From Myxococcus guangdongensis (GTDB lineage Bacteria; Myxococcota; Myxococcia; Myxococcales; Myxococcaceae): a stretch of 64,000 nucleotides of DNA. Below the pieces are notes generated by a model that was given only the letters and a program-made list of their open reading frames with translations, was not told the origin of the DNA and did no database searches. Positions 17,527 through 27,781 of this stretch are shown in pieces. The DNA lies in the NCBI RefSeq assembly GCF_024198255.1, contig NZ_JAJVKW010000001.1, positions 310,001-374,000 of the forward strand, in the 5' to 3' direction. The position numbers and the translations under genes are program-made. Within the stretch, counting starts at the first letter, position 1, and every line of letters starts with the position of its first letter.

Positions 17527-18615
17527 TTACTTCTGCGCCGTCGGCTTCAGCTCGGCGTCGATGATGCTCTTGAACTCCTCGAAGGGCTGCGCGCCGGAGA
17601 GCATGACGCCGTTGATGAAGAACGCCGGCGTGCCGCTGACGCCGACCTTCTGCGCGTCCGCCATGTCCGTCTTCACGATGGCGGCCTTCTCACCGGAGTC
17701 CAGGCACTTGTCGAACTTGGCCTGGTCCAGCTGCAGCTCGCCCGCGTACTTCTTGAGGTTCTCCACCTGCAGGGCGCTCTGGCTGGCGAACAGCTTGTCG
17801 TGCATCTCCCAGAACTTGTTCTGGTCCGCCGCGCACAGCGACGCCTCGGCGGCCTTCTGGGCCTCCTTGTGGAAGTCGAGCGGGAACTGGCGGAACACCA
17901 GCTTCACCTTGCCGTCGTACTCCTTGAAGACCTGGTCCACGGCGGCGTTGGCGCGGCTGCAGAACGGGCACTGGAAGTCGCTGAACTCGACGATGGTGAT
18001 GGGCGCGCTGTCCGGACCCTTCGACGGGCCGGTGGCGGCGACCTGCTTGCGCTCGGCCGGCGGGCGCGGCGGCTCGGGCAGGGTGATCTCCACGTTGGCG
18101 TTCTTGCGCAGCTCCGCGAACAGCGCCTGGGCGCGCTCCTGCTTGGGCTGCTGGGTGAGGAAGTCGACGATCTGCGGCTTCATCTGCTCGAACGTCGAGC
18201 CGGGGGGCAGCTGGCCCTTGGCGCCGTCGAAGACCTCCTTGATCTTCTCCTCGGTGGGCGCCTGGACCTTGTCGTCGATCTCCGCCTTGAGGAACTGGTC
18301 CTGGGTGATGCCGCGCTTCTTCGCCTCGGCGTCGACCAGCTTCTCCGTCACCATGCCCTCGAGGCCGCGCTTGCGCAGCTGGAACTTCTGCTTCTCGAGG
18401 TTGGACAGGGGCTCCGAGACGCGCTCGTTGAGCTCCTTGTAGGTGATCTTCTGGCCGTCGCCGAAGGTGGCGACCACGGTGTCCGGGGTGGGCTCACCCG
18501 GAGTGGCCGCGGCGGCGGCGGGAGCCTGCGCGGTGGCCGGCGCCTTCTCCTTGTTGCAACCGGCGGTGAACGAAGCCGCCAGCAGCGCGGCGAGGATGAC
18601 GGGGGTTGGACGCAT
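17527..18615 (-). CDS. Lipoprotein with SurA-like helices and DsbA-family thioredoxin domain
   Basis: This 362-residue periplasmic lipoprotein has its signal ending F-T-A-G-C, lipidated at Cys 20. Residues about 45-175 are a helical SurA/PpiC N-terminal-like chaperone region (ITYKELNERVSEPL, then LVDAEAKKRGIT). Residues about 200-355 form a DsbA-type thioredoxin fold with the active site C216-P-F-C219 in FSDFQCPFCSRA and the cis-Pro loop GVSGTPAFFING. It probably acts as a disulfide oxidase or isomerase combined with a substrate-binding module. ATG 18615 is preferred to 18621 because the basic M-R start precedes the hydrophobic run. It follows lpxC by 62 bp. Confidence 0.88.
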   Translation of the reverse strand: MRPTPVILAALLAASFTAGCNKEKAPATAQAPAAAAATPGEPTPDTVVATFGDGQKITYKELNERVSEPLSNLEKQKFQLRKRGLEGMVTEKLVDAEAKKRGITQDQFLKAEIDDKVQAPTEEKIKEVFDGAKGQLPPGSTFEQMKPQIVDFLTQQPKQERAQALFAELRKNANVEITLPEPPRPPAERKQVAATGPSKGPDSAPITIVEFSDFQCPFCSRANAAVDQVFKEYDGKVKLVFRQFPLDFHKEAQKAAEASLCAADQNKFWEMHDKLFASQSALQVENLKKYAGELQLDQAKFDKCLDSGEKAAIVKTDMADAQKVGVSGTPAFFINGVMLSGAQPFEEFKSIIDAELKPTAQK

Positions 18616-18677
18616 GGGCATAAGCCCGCGACTTAGTCGAGGCAGCCCCGACCTGCAAGGAAATGCAAGACGCCCTT

Positions 18678-19622
18678 TCAGGCGACGAGCGGCTCCAGCT
18701 CCAACGCGCCAGCAAGCCCGGGCAGGCCCAGCTCCAGGCCCTCCATGTCACGGCGACGCGCCGGGACAATCTCATAGCAGCTCGGGTCCGAGAGGACCTT
18801 GCGAACCAGCTTGTGATTGAGCGCGTGGCCCGTCTTGTAGGCCGTCAGGTGGCCAATGACAGGCCTGCCGAACAGAGACACGTCACCGATGGCGTCCAGG
18901 ATCTTGTGACGCACGAACTCGTCGGTGAAGCGCAGCCCCTCGGGGTTGAGGATGGAGACCTCGTCCACGACGATGGCGTTGTCCAGCGAGCCGCCGCGCG
19001 CCAGGCCCAGGCTCTTGAGCTTCTCCACGTCGCGCAGGAAGCAGAACGTGCGCGCGCGGGAAATCTCCCGCGAGAAGTCCCGGTCGCTGAAGTCCAGGTC
19101 GAACGCCTGGCCCTGGATGACGGGGTGCTCGAAGTCGATGGTGCAGCTGATGCGGAAGTGGCGCGACGGGGTGAGCGAGGCCTGCTTGTCGCCGTCCACC
19201 ACGGACACCGGCTTCTTGATGACGAGCAGCTCCTTGGGCGCGTCCAGCTCGCGGACGCCGGCCTCCTGGATGAGGGCCGCGAAGGGGGCCGCGCTGCCGT
19301 CCATGATGGGGACCTCCGGGCCGTCCAGCTCCACCCGGGCGTTGTCGATGCCCATGCCCGCCATGGCCGACATCAGGTGCTCCACCGTGGCCACCTTGAC
19401 GCCGTCGCGCCCCAGCGTCGTCGCCAGCACCGTGTCCACCACGTACTCCGCCAGGGCGGGGATGCTCACCGGCCGGGGCAGGTCCGTACGCACGAAGACG
19501 ATGCCGTGCCCCGCGGGGGCCGGACGCAGCGTGAGCGTCACCTTCGCGCCCGAGTGGAGCCCGATGCCCTGGAGGCTGGCGGTCTTCGAGAGGGTGCGCT
19601 GGTTGTAGGAAGACGGGGGCAT
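18678..19622 (-). CDS. lpxC: UDP-3-O-acyl-N-acetylglucosamine deacetylase LpxC
   Basis: This 314-residue zinc enzyme catalyses the committed step of lipid A synthesis. It has the N-terminal signature QRTLSKTASLQGIGLHSG and the zinc ligand in VATVEHLMSAMAGMGIDN. The second zinc region is FVRHKILDAIGD with the catalytic Asp, and the catalytic base region is ALNHKLVR. The open frame continues 77 codons upstream of the true start, but that part is unlike LpxC; ATG 19622 gives the normal family length (about 305-315). It is first in a minus-strand run that continues into the DsbA-like lipoprotein. ftsZ is not adjacent. Confidence 0.95.
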   Translation of the reverse strand: MPPSSYNQRTLSKTASLQGIGLHSGAKVTLTLRPAPAGHGIVFVRTDLPRPVSIPALAEYVVDTVLATTLGRDGVKVATVEHLMSAMAGMGIDNARVELDGPEVPIMDGSAAPFAALIQEAGVRELDAPKELLVIKKPVSVVDGDKQASLTPSRHFRISCTIDFEHPVIQGQAFDLDFSDRDFSREISRARTFCFLRDVEKLKSLGLARGGSLDNAIVVDEVSILNPEGLRFTDEFVRHKILDAIGDVSLFGRPVIGHLTAYKTGHALNHKLVRKVLSDPSCYEIVPARRRDMEGLELGLPGLAGALELEPLVA

Positions 19623-20106
19623 GTCGGTGTCGCCTCGTGGCTGCTCGTGCTGCGGGACTTCCGAACGGTCATCTGGCCAGATGGCGCCGGAATCGTTCAA
19701 CAGTGGTCTGACGCGACGCGCAGATTCAGCAAGTGGCATGCCACGACTGCGTGACATCCCGGGGGCCTCCGTGGGGTCCTTGAGTGGCTCGAACCCGTTG
19801 GAATGGCTGGTCTTTTTCTGACATCGCGGTGGGTGCCCATCGTGGCCAGACACCCTCCCCCCGTTGGAGGCCCGGTGAATTCGCCCGAAACCGTGACATT
19901 GGTGTCCGGGATTCCATCACCGCCTCCGCCGCCGCCCATCACCGTGACGCGCTTCGTAACGAAGCGTGTCTTCCATGCAACACGGGGGCGTCCATAGCGC
20001 AAGGAACTGGCTGGAAGCAAACACGCCCCGTATGAGCACCCGTCGTGGGGGCTTGCGTCATACGGTGCGCGTGGGCGTGGGTCCCCGCAACCCCGCGACA
20101 GGAGGC
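19623..20106. other. 484 bp gap with no convincing gene; contains an inverted repeat
   Basis: Neither strand has a frame with a ribosome site or recognisable protein. At 19950-19966 lies CGCTTCG-TAA-CGAAGCG, two perfect 7-base arms. Together with the 77-codon open extension upstream of lpxC, this region probably carries the lpxC promoter and leader. No sigma-70 or sigma-54 consensus could be picked with confidence. Confidence 0.45.
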
Positions 20107-21603
20107 TCAGCGGGGCGCGGCGCTCACGAACCTGTCCCTCAGGGCCTCGGCCTCCTGGCGATCGAAGCCCCTGCCCTGCAGGAGGGTGCGGCGGCTGACG
20201 GCGTGGAAGGTGGACTCGAGCGTCTGGCTGAAGCGGCGCAGGTCCTCGGCGAGGCGGGAGCGGATGCCGGGGCCCTCGGGCGGCCAGGGCAGCTCCACCA
20301 GGAGCGCGGTGAAGCGGTCGAAGGCGTCGTAGTCCGCGTAGCGCAGGAGCTGGTAGCCGCCGTCGTGGAAGTACGCCAGGAAGCTCTTGAGCGCGTCCAG
20401 GGCCCGCTCGGCGGCGGGGACGTCGTCGGCGCGCAGGTGGCCCTCGGCGGCGCGGCACAGCTGGGCGTAGACCCACAGGTCCTTGCGCAGCCGCAGCGCG
20501 GCGTCCTGGGGACTCACCAGTTGGTCAAAGACGCCGTCCGTCAGGCCGCCATTGGGCGCGAGCGACTCCACCAGGGCGACGAGCTGCGAGCGCAGAAGCG
20601 TGGCGAAGGCGGCGGCGGCGCGCTGGGGCGCGTCCGGCTCGCGGTCCACGTGGGCGAGCACCTCCCGGCCGATGCGCTCGGCCTCCTTGGCCAGGTCGCG
20701 CGCGCCCCGCAGGGCGGCCGCCTGGAGCGCCTTGGAGCCCGCCCTGGGCGACAGCTCCGCGTGCATCCACGTGGCCAGGGCGTGCGTCTCACTGCGCACC
20801 AGGGCCAGCAGCACCCGGACGCGGCGCGGCACGGGCGGCGTGGCCTCCGCGTCCACGTAGGACAGGTAGTGCAACAGTCGGAACAGGCCCAGGAAGGCGG
20901 TGGCGAAGGCGGTGCGCGGCTCCTCTGACATCTGTGACAGGGTGTCCAGGATGCGCACGGAGCGCAGCCGGTCGTACTCGACGCGGAACTCCAGCGGGCG
21001 GAAGGGCCGGAAGTAGCGGTTGAGGACGATTTCCTTCAGCGCGAGCTTGCCCAGGTCCTGGAACAGGTTGAGCCGCGCGGTGGGCAGCTGGAGCAGGTGG
21101 TCCAGGAGGTTCCGGAGCGCGTCCAGGTCCTCGCGCAGCACGAAGAGGCTCTCCGGGGCGGTCTGCTGGTCCAGCTCCTCCTCGATGAGCGCGCGGCGCA
21201 CCCGGTCGTCGGCCAGCTGGGTCTCCACGTACTTGCGGAAGACCATCTTCTGGTCGCTGTCGGGGTCCTGCAGGTGGCGGGCGACGCGGATGGCGCGGTC
21301 CATGGCGTCGCGCACGTCCACCAGCTCCTCGTGGAAGTCGCGGGTGACGAGCGGCCGGTCCTTGGCGTCCACCACGGCGGTGAGGTTGAGGTAGCGCTCC
21401 ACCGCGCGCAGCAGCATCTCGAACTCGAAGAGCAGCTCCTCGCGGCCATCCACCGGCACGCCGCGAAGCCAGCGCTCGCGCTCGGCGAGGAAACCCGCGC
21501 GCGACGCCTGCGAGGCCCGCATCAGGTCCGCGTAGAAGTCACGCGCGACGCGGAGGGTGGTGGGTCCGGAGGCGGGAGACGCGGGAGAGGTGGCCTGGCT
21601 CAT
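20107..21603 (-). CDS. Hypothetical helical protein downstream of ruvB
   Basis: This 498-residue soluble protein, predicted from its composition to be nearly all alpha-helical (Leu/Ala/Arg/Glu-rich), has no signal peptide, no membrane segment and no nucleotide-binding motif. It starts 13 bp after the ruvB stop, so the two are co-transcribed. I do not recognise the family. It looks like a myxobacterial-specific protein, and its pairing with ruvB may be only positional. The helix pattern (many repeats of charged 20-30 residue helices such as RVLLALVRSETHALATWM) suggests a scaffold fold. Confidence 0.8.
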   Translation of the reverse strand: MSQATSPASPASGPTTLRVARDFYADLMRASQASRAGFLAERERWLRGVPVDGREELLFEFEMLLRAVERYLNLTAVVDAKDRPLVTRDFHEELVDVRDAMDRAIRVARHLQDPDSDQKMVFRKYVETQLADDRVRRALIEEELDQQTAPESLFVLREDLDALRNLLDHLLQLPTARLNLFQDLGKLALKEIVLNRYFRPFRPLEFRVEYDRLRSVRILDTLSQMSEEPRTAFATAFLGLFRLLHYLSYVDAEATPPVPRRVRVLLALVRSETHALATWMHAELSPRAGSKALQAAALRGARDLAKEAERIGREVLAHVDREPDAPQRAAAAFATLLRSQLVALVESLAPNGGLTDGVFDQLVSPQDAALRLRKDLWVYAQLCRAAEGHLRADDVPAAERALDALKSFLAYFHDGGYQLLRYADYDAFDRFTALLVELPWPPEGPGIRSRLAEDLRRFSQTLESTFHAVSRRTLLQGRGFDRQEAEALRDRFVSAAPR

Positions 21604-21616
21604 GGCTCGCGGGGGT

Positions 21617-22648
<1,032 letters not shown>

Positions 22649-22949
22649 GACCATGTGACCCTATACAGGAAGGCCGCGCGTGTCGCCCACATCCTCGGCG
22701 GAAGCCTCTGGGGACACCCCGGAGACCAGCCGACCGACGAGCGGGAGCCCGCCTCGGACGCCCGTCGACACGCGGGCCCGATTCGCTCGGAGTGAGACCG
22801 CCCGGAAGGAACGCCTGTGGACTGGAGGACGCTCGTGAGAAACACGTCCCAGGCGACTTGGCGGGACGGCCCGGGGGCGCGAGAACATGCCCTCACACAT
22901 CGCCTTCCGGTCGCCAAGGTCATCGACCTCTCGCAGTCACGGTGAGCCC
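22649..22949. other. 301 bp divergent intergenic region, no gene seen
   Basis: This lies between divergent ruvB and the MBL-fold gene. Both promoters must lie here, but no clear -35/-10 pair or SOS (LexA-type) box was found by eye. No small gene was convincing. Confidence 0.4.
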
Positions 22950-24029
22950 ATGAGCCAGAGCCCCGCGTTCCGTCCCCTGCCCTTCCTCGCCGAGGCCCAC
23001 GCCGAGACGCTGCCCGGCCCGCGCCTCCAGAAGCTGCGCCGCGCGGCGCTCCAGGCCCGCGAGCGCTTCGTCCAGGAGGGCCCGGTGGCGGCGGTGGCGA
23101 CGTGTGAGCTCGTCACCTTCCCCTACCCGTCGCTGTTCGCCTTCAGCGGCGCGGCGAGCTCCCCCGCGCCCTACGTGATGATGACCCACCGCATGCAGGT
23201 GGTGCAGTTCGTGGACGCGAACGGCGAGCGGCGCACGCTCCTGTTCAACCCCTCCGACTACGAGCGGGGACAGGCGGCGCCCTTCTACCGCTCGCTGAGG
23301 GAGCGCTACGGCGCCTTCCTCTCCGACAAGGTCATGTCCACCCAGCACGGCACGGTGCAGAGCCACCTGGCCTCGCTGGGGCTGACGCCCGGGGACGTGG
23401 ACTTCCTCGCCTTCGACCACCTGCACATCCAGGACCTGCGTGGGTGGCTGGGCGGTGACGGCCTGTCCGCGTACTTCCCGCGCGCGAAGCTGCTGGTGCA
23501 GCGCGCGGAGTGGGAGATGGTCAAGGACCTGCACCCCATGCAGTCGGTGTGGTTCGTCCCTGGCGGCGCGGACATCCCCGAGGAGCGCGTGGTGCTGCTG
23601 GACGGGGACACGTGGCTGGGCAAGGGCGCGGCCATCCTGAGCACGCCGGGGCACACGCGCGGCAACATGTCCCTGGCGGTGGCCACCTCGCGCGAGGTGT
23701 TCGTCACCAGCGAGAACGGCGTGGCCACGGAGAGCTACACGCCGCTGCTCTCCGCCATCCCCGGGGTGCGCCGCTTCGCCGAGCACATGGGCTGGGAGGT
23801 GGTGATCAACGGCAACAGCCGCGAGGACTCCCTGCTGCAGTACTCGTCCATGGTGGTGGAGAAGCTCTTCGCCGGGCCCTCCGCGGTGGAGGGCGCCTTC
23901 GTGAACTTCCACCCGTCGTCGCTGTTGACGTCCCACCTGCTGGCGCCAGGGCTGTCGCCCACCATCGTCCTGCCCGCGCCCAACTTCGGCGACGTGCGGC
24001 CCACGCCCGCGAGCCGCCGCGCCGCCTGA
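22950..24029 (+). CDS. Metallo-beta-lactamase-fold hydrolase with altered zinc motif
   Basis: This 359-residue protein has an MBL-type core: LLFNPSDYERG-like strands, FDHLHIQDLRGW at the place of the HxHxDH motif, LLDGDTWLGKGAAILSTPGHTRGNMSL for the third His, and FVTSENGVATESY for the bridging acid. The first motif reads H-L-H-I-Q-D, keeping two His but shifting the Asp by one and lacking the final His. The metal site is therefore atypical, perhaps mononuclear. Start at M-S-Q-S-P (22950), after GGTGAG. The substrate is unknown; alternatives are a lactonase-like or non-catalytic MBL protein. It is convergent with the ELWxxDGT gene, only 6 bp apart. Confidence 0.72.
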   Translation: MSQSPAFRPLPFLAEAHAETLPGPRLQKLRRAALQARERFVQEGPVAAVATCELVTFPYPSLFAFSGAASSPAPYVMMTHRMQVVQFVDANGERRTLLFNPSDYERGQAAPFYRSLRERYGAFLSDKVMSTQHGTVQSHLASLGLTPGDVDFLAFDHLHIQDLRGWLGGDGLSAYFPRAKLLVQRAEWEMVKDLHPMQSVWFVPGGADIPEERVVLLDGDTWLGKGAAILSTPGHTRGNMSLAVATSREVFVTSENGVATESYTPLLSAIPGVRRFAEHMGWEVVINGNSREDSLLQYSSMVVEKLFAGPSAVEGAFVNFHPSSLLTSHLLAPGLSPTIVLPAPNFGDVRPTPASRRAA

Positions 24030-24035
24030 GGGCCT

Positions 24036-25502
24036 TCAGCAGCCCTTCGGGCCCTGGGGGTTCGCGCACGGCCCCGCGCCGTGGAGCGGCACCACCCAGA
24101 GCGCCTCGCCCACGGCGGCCTCGTTGGCGAGGAAGAACACGTCGCGGCCCGAGCGCACGAACGAGCGGGGGTTGGACGACGACGTGCCCGGGGCGATGTC
24201 CGTCAGCCGGCGCGTGTTCCACAGCCAGCCGTCGCTCTTCCACGCCTCGCGTCCATGCGCGGCGGTGGTCGCCGAGAAGAGCAGCCAGCCATCCTGCGCC
24301 ACCAGCTGGCGAGGCTCGCTGCTCTCCGGCCCCCACTGGAGGTCCCAGACCATCCACGTACCCAGCGCCGTGCCGTCACTGCGCCACAGCTCGCGCCCGC
24401 GCCAGCCGTCCTCCGCCGCGAAGTACAGCACGCCGTCCATCGCGACCAGGTCCGAGGGCAGCGAGCCCTTCGGCCCCGGCCAGATGTCCTTCACCAGGCG
24501 CGTGCCCGCCGTCGTGCCGTCGCTGCGCCACAGCTCGCCGCCGTGCCGCGTGTCGCCCAGCTCGCCGGAGTTGCCGTCCGAGCCCGCGTGGAAGAGCACC
24601 ACGCTGCCCAGCGCGGTGAACTCCGAGGGGGCCCCGCCGCTGAAGTCGCGCACCTTCGTCGCGGTGGCCGGACGCCCCGACACCGCCCACAGCTCCACGA
24701 GGCCCTCGCCCGTGTCGCGCACGAAGAAGAGCCGACGGTCCGCCGCCGTCAGCGCGTCGAACACGCCCAAGGCGGAGCGGTACACCTCGCGCGCCTCGCC
24801 GCCCGCCTCGACCACCCACAGCGCCGCGGCCTCGGCGTCGTAGGAGACCAGCGCGAGCCGCTCGCCCCAGGCGGTGAGCTGGAGCACGTCACTGCCGGGG
24901 ACGAACGCGTGCACCCGCCGCGTGCCGGACGCGGTGCCGTCCGTGCGCCACAGCTCCTGGCCATTTCCCGGCGCCTCCGCGAGGAAGTAGACGTGCGTGC
25001 CCACGCGGGTGAGCGCGCGCGGCGCCGAGCCCCGCTCGCCCGGCCACACGTCCAGCACCCGCACCGTGCCCGCCTCCGTGCCGTCCGTGCGCCACAGCTC
25101 CGGCCCCTGCAGGCCGTCATCCGCCGCGAAGAGCACCCAGCGCCCCAGCGCCGTCAGGTAGCGCGGCACCGAGCCCTGCGCCCCCGCCCGGATGTCCTTC
25201 ACCAGGCCCGCGCAGCCGCCGCCCCCCGGGCTGCTCCACAGCTCGCGCCCCTGCCCCGCCGAGTCCGCGCTGAAGAACAGCCGGTCCGCGCCGCGCACCA
25301 GCCACTCCGGCTTCGTGCCCGAGGGCATCACCCGCTCCGACGTGCAGGCCCGGCCCGCCGTCGCCATCCCGTCGGCCCGCGCGGCCTCCACCGCCGCCTC
25401 GCCCTCCGCGTCGACGCCTTCGACCGCCGGACCACACCCCACCGCGAGGAGCCCTCCCCAAAGAACGGACACGAGCACCGGGATGCCACGCCATGCCTTC
25501 AT
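24036..25502 (-). CDS. Secreted ELWxxDGT repeat lipoprotein
   Basis: This 488-residue lipoprotein has its signal ending A-V-G-C and a strong AAGGAG site before the ATG at 25502. The body carries the myxobacterial ELWxxDGTxxGT repeat. I count four full copies (GPELWRTDGTEAGT, GQELWRTDGTASGT, GGELWRSDGTTAGT, GRELWRSDGTALGT) plus two or three degenerate ones (GRELWSSPGG, GREAWKSDG). Each sits in a roughly 48-residue unit ending with strands such as GxxLxFxA. These repeats build a beta-propeller-like surface protein of unknown function. GC3 is typical of its neighbours. Confidence 0.9.
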   Translation of the reverse strand: MKAWRGIPVLVSVLWGGLLAVGCGPAVEGVDAEGEAAVEAARADGMATAGRACTSERVMPSGTKPEWLVRGADRLFFSADSAGQGRELWSSPGGGGCAGLVKDIRAGAQGSVPRYLTALGRWVLFAADDGLQGPELWRTDGTEAGTVRVLDVWPGERGSAPRALTRVGTHVYFLAEAPGNGQELWRTDGTASGTRRVHAFVPGSDVLQLTAWGERLALVSYDAEAAALWVVEAGGEAREVYRSALGVFDALTAADRRLFFVRDTGEGLVELWAVSGRPATATKVRDFSGGAPSEFTALGSVVLFHAGSDGNSGELGDTRHGGELWRSDGTTAGTRLVKDIWPGPKGSLPSDLVAMDGVLYFAAEDGWRGRELWRSDGTALGTWMVWDLQWGPESSEPRQLVAQDGWLLFSATTAAHGREAWKSDGWLWNTRRLTDIAPGTSSSNPRSFVRSGRDVFFLANEAAVGEALWVVPLHGAGPCANPQGPKGC

Positions 25503-25677
25503 GTGAGCAACTCCTTGTCCTGCGTGAGGCCTTGGCCCCACCGCTGTGGCTGGAAAGTGTCACCAGTGGCGGAACTCGCTACTCACCGTGGGAACCGGGA
25601 GGCTCAGGGTGTCCGCCATGCTGCGACGTAGGCCAACAGGTGCCACGCGGAGGACACCGGGCCCGTCGGACCTCGGA

Positions 25678-25705
25678 CCGTTTCGATTTCTCAGAGGAGA
25701 AACGG
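25678..25705 (-). terminator. Stem-loop after ruvA, possible terminator
   Basis: TTTCTC (25687-25692), loop AGAG, GAGAAA (25697-25702) form a perfect stem, with CCG/CGG flanks able to extend it. It lies 74-101 bp beyond the ruvA stop on the minus strand. There is no T-tract. Confidence 0.35.
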
Positions 25706-25778
25706 TTGTGCGGGCTGTCCGGGGAGGTCTGGAATTGGCCTCCCGACTACACCCAGGGACGAGGCTGTCCGGAAGACG

Positions 25779-26387
25779 TCAGCCGCCTGCCCGGAGGGAC
25801 TTGAGGGCCTCGCGGAACAAATCTTGGAAGGAAGCGTCGGCGCCCAGCCGGCTGGTGGCGAGCTCCGCGGCCTTCTCCGCCTGCGGGGGCTTGTAGCCCA
25901 GGTTGAGGAGGGCGGAGACCAGGTCGGACTGGGTGGCGCTGGCCGGGGCGGGCGCGGTGCCTCGGGAGACCGCCTCCAGGTGGACGTTCTTCATCTTGTC
26001 CTTGAGCTCCAGCACCAGCCGCTCGGCGGTCTTCTTCCCGACGCCATGGATCTTGGCCAGCCGGGCCACCTCGCCGCGCGACAGGGCCGCCACCAGCTCC
26101 GGCACCTCCATGCCGGACAGCACGCCCAGCGCCATGCGGGGGCCCACGCGGGAGACGCCGTTGAGCAGCAGGAAGACGTCCTCCTCGGCCTTGGTGAGGA
26201 AGCCGAACAGCTCGAAGGCGTCCTCGCGCACCACGGTGCGGATGCGCACCTCCACCGGCTGCCCTTCCGGGGGGAGCTTGCCCAGCGTCAGGGTGGAGAG
26301 GTTCACCCGGTAGCCCACGCCCTGCACGTCGATGACGGCGTCCTCGGCGTCCTTCTCCAGCACCACGCCCCGCAACCGAGCAATCAT
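25779..26387 (-). CDS. ruvA: Holliday junction DNA helicase subunit RuvA
   Basis: This 202-residue tetrameric junction-binding protein opens M-I-A-R-L-R-G, has the OB-fold strands through YRVNLSTLTL, and carries two helix-hairpin-helix motifs (LLLNGVSRVGPRMALGVLSG and LAKIHGVGKKTAERLVLELKDK). The flexible linker and C-terminal RuvB-binding domain (SDLVSALLNLGYKPPQAEKA) are present. The start ATG at 26387 overlaps the ruvC stop by 4 bp (ATGA), showing translational coupling within yebC-ruvC-ruvA. The length is normal. Confidence 0.96.
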   Translation of the reverse strand: MIARLRGVVLEKDAEDAVIDVQGVGYRVNLSTLTLGKLPPEGQPVEVRIRTVVREDAFELFGFLTKAEEDVFLLLNGVSRVGPRMALGVLSGMEVPELVAALSRGEVARLAKIHGVGKKTAERLVLELKDKMKNVHLEAVSRGTAPAPASATQSDLVSALLNLGYKPPQAEKAAELATSRLGADASFQDLFREALKSLRAGG

Positions 26388-26959
26388 CCCGCCTCCGGGC
26401 GCCGATAGGACGGCGCCAGCCTGTCCGCGAGCAGCGCCGCGGCGCCCTTGCGCTTCTTGGTGGTCGGGCCCGCCGTGGGGATGGCGGCGCGACCGTGATT
26501 GAGGTGGCACAGCGCCACGGCCAGGGCGTCGCTCGCGTCGGCGCGCCCCAGGTCCACCGCCTGCAGCCCCAGCAGCGTCTTCACCATGCGCGTCACGGCG
26601 TCCTTGCCGTCCGCGCCGCCCGCGCCCACCGACTTCTTCACCTTCGCCGGCGGGTACTCGAAGACGGGCAGCGACACCTGCGCCGCCGCCAGCAGCGCCA
26701 CGCCGCGCGCGTGTCCCAGCACCAGCGCGCTGCGCGCGTTGCGGAAGGTGAACACGCCCTCCACGGCCACCGCCTCCGGACGGAAGTGCGCCAGCTGGGC
26801 GCCGAGCGCCGCGTGCAGCTCCTTCAGACGGAAGGCCAGGGGAGCATCCTCGTCGACCTTGATGACGCCGTGGCCCACGTGCACCAGGCGGCCCCGCTTC
26901 TCTTCCACCACCCCGTAGCCCATGAAGCGACTGCCGGGGTCCACACCGAGGACGCGCAC
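26384..26959 (-). CDS. ruvC: Crossover junction endodeoxyribonuclease RuvC
   Basis: This 191-residue Holliday-junction resolvase starts at GTG 26959, which has GGAG nine bases upstream and places the catalytic strand V-L-G-V-D-P-G-S directly at the N-terminus. Open sequence upstream is an unrelated extension. The acidic residues are visible: D8 in GVDPGS, E in VAVEGVFTFRN and the C-terminal D pair in RADASDALAVALCH. A basic C-terminal tail (TTKKRKG, then RPEAG) is a little longer than usual. It overlaps ruvA by 4 bp and follows yebC by 23 bp. Confidence 0.95.
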   Translation of the reverse strand: MRVLGVDPGSRFMGYGVVEEKRGRLVHVGHGVIKVDEDAPLAFRLKELHAALGAQLAHFRPEAVAVEGVFTFRNARSALVLGHARGVALLAAAQVSLPVFEYPPAKVKKSVGAGGADGKDAVTRMVKTLLGLQAVDLGRADASDALAVALCHLNHGRAAIPTAGPTTKKRKGAAALLADRLAPSYRRPEAG

Positions 26960-26982
26960 CGTTGACTCCGTTCCACCCGCCG

Positions 26983-27732
26983 CTACTGAGACAAGGACTC
27001 CATCAGGGACTCCTCGATTTCGAAGTTCGCGTGCACGTTCTGCACGTCGTCGTTCTCGTCGAGCGCATCCATCAGCTTCAGCATCTTCTTCGCGTTGTCG
27101 CCGTCGAGCTGGAGCGTATTCTGCGGCAGGAACACCCACTTCTGCTCGCCCAGCGCCAGGCCGCCGGACTCCAGGGCCGTGGCCACCGTGTGCAGGTCCG
27201 CCGGCGCGCAGCGCACCTCGAAGCCGTCCGCGCCCTGGGGCACCACGTCCTCGGCGCCCGCCTCCAGCGCCTTCTCCAGCACGGTGTCCTCGGAGGGGCC
27301 CGGCTTGACGGTGACGACGCCCTTCTTCTGGAACATCCAGGCCACCGCGCCCTCGGCGCCCAGGTTGCCGCCATGACGGCCGAACGCCGAGCGCACGTCC
27401 GCGGAGGTGCGGTTGCGGTTGTCGGTGACGCACTCGACGAGCACGGCCGCGCCGCCGGGGCCGTAGCCCTCGTACATCACCTCTTCGTAGCTCTCCCCTT
27501 CCAGCTCACCGGTGCCCTTCTTGACGGCGCGCTCGATGGTGTCCTTGGGGATGTTGGCCTCGCGGGCCAGGCCCAGCGCCACGCGCAGGCGGGCGTTGCC
27601 AGCGGGGTCTCCACCTCCGAGCCTCGCGGAGACGGTGATCTCCTTGATGACCTTCGAGTAGAGCTTGCCCTTGGTCGCGCCCATCGCGGCCTTCTGGCGC
27701 TTGATCTTCGACCACCGATTGTGACCGGACAT
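26983..27732 (-). CDS. YebC/PmpR family DNA-binding regulator
   Basis: This 249-residue protein has the invariant N-terminus SGHNRWSKIKRQKAAMGATKG and the downstream GGDPAGNARLRVAL, YEGYGPGGAAVLVE and TDNRNRTSADVRSAF motifs. YebC proteins are cytoplasmic; some bind DNA as regulators, and others were recently shown to relieve ribosome stalling at proline stretches. The gene heads yebC-ruvC-ruvA, the classic arrangement. The start is unambiguous because the N-terminus is conserved from the first residues. Confidence 0.95.
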   Translation of the reverse strand: MSGHNRWSKIKRQKAAMGATKGKLYSKVIKEITVSARLGGGDPAGNARLRVALGLAREANIPKDTIERAVKKGTGELEGESYEEVMYEGYGPGGAAVLVECVTDNRNRTSADVRSAFGRHGGNLGAEGAVAWMFQKKGVVTVKPGPSEDTVLEKALEAGAEDVVPQGADGFEVRCAPADLHTVATALESGGLALGEQKWVFLPQNTLQLDGDNAKKMLKLMDALDENDDVQNVHANFEIEESLMESLSQ

Positions 27733-27781
27733 GGAAGGTGTCGCCTCGTGGCGGCCTTGTCTCCCAGCCCGGGGCGCGGAG

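Noticed and set aside
19770..19810. A GGTTCGAGCC-like stretch on the minus strand resembling a tRNA T-arm
   Set aside because: The flanking bases cannot form the 5 bp T-stem, and there is no acceptor, D or anticodon arm.
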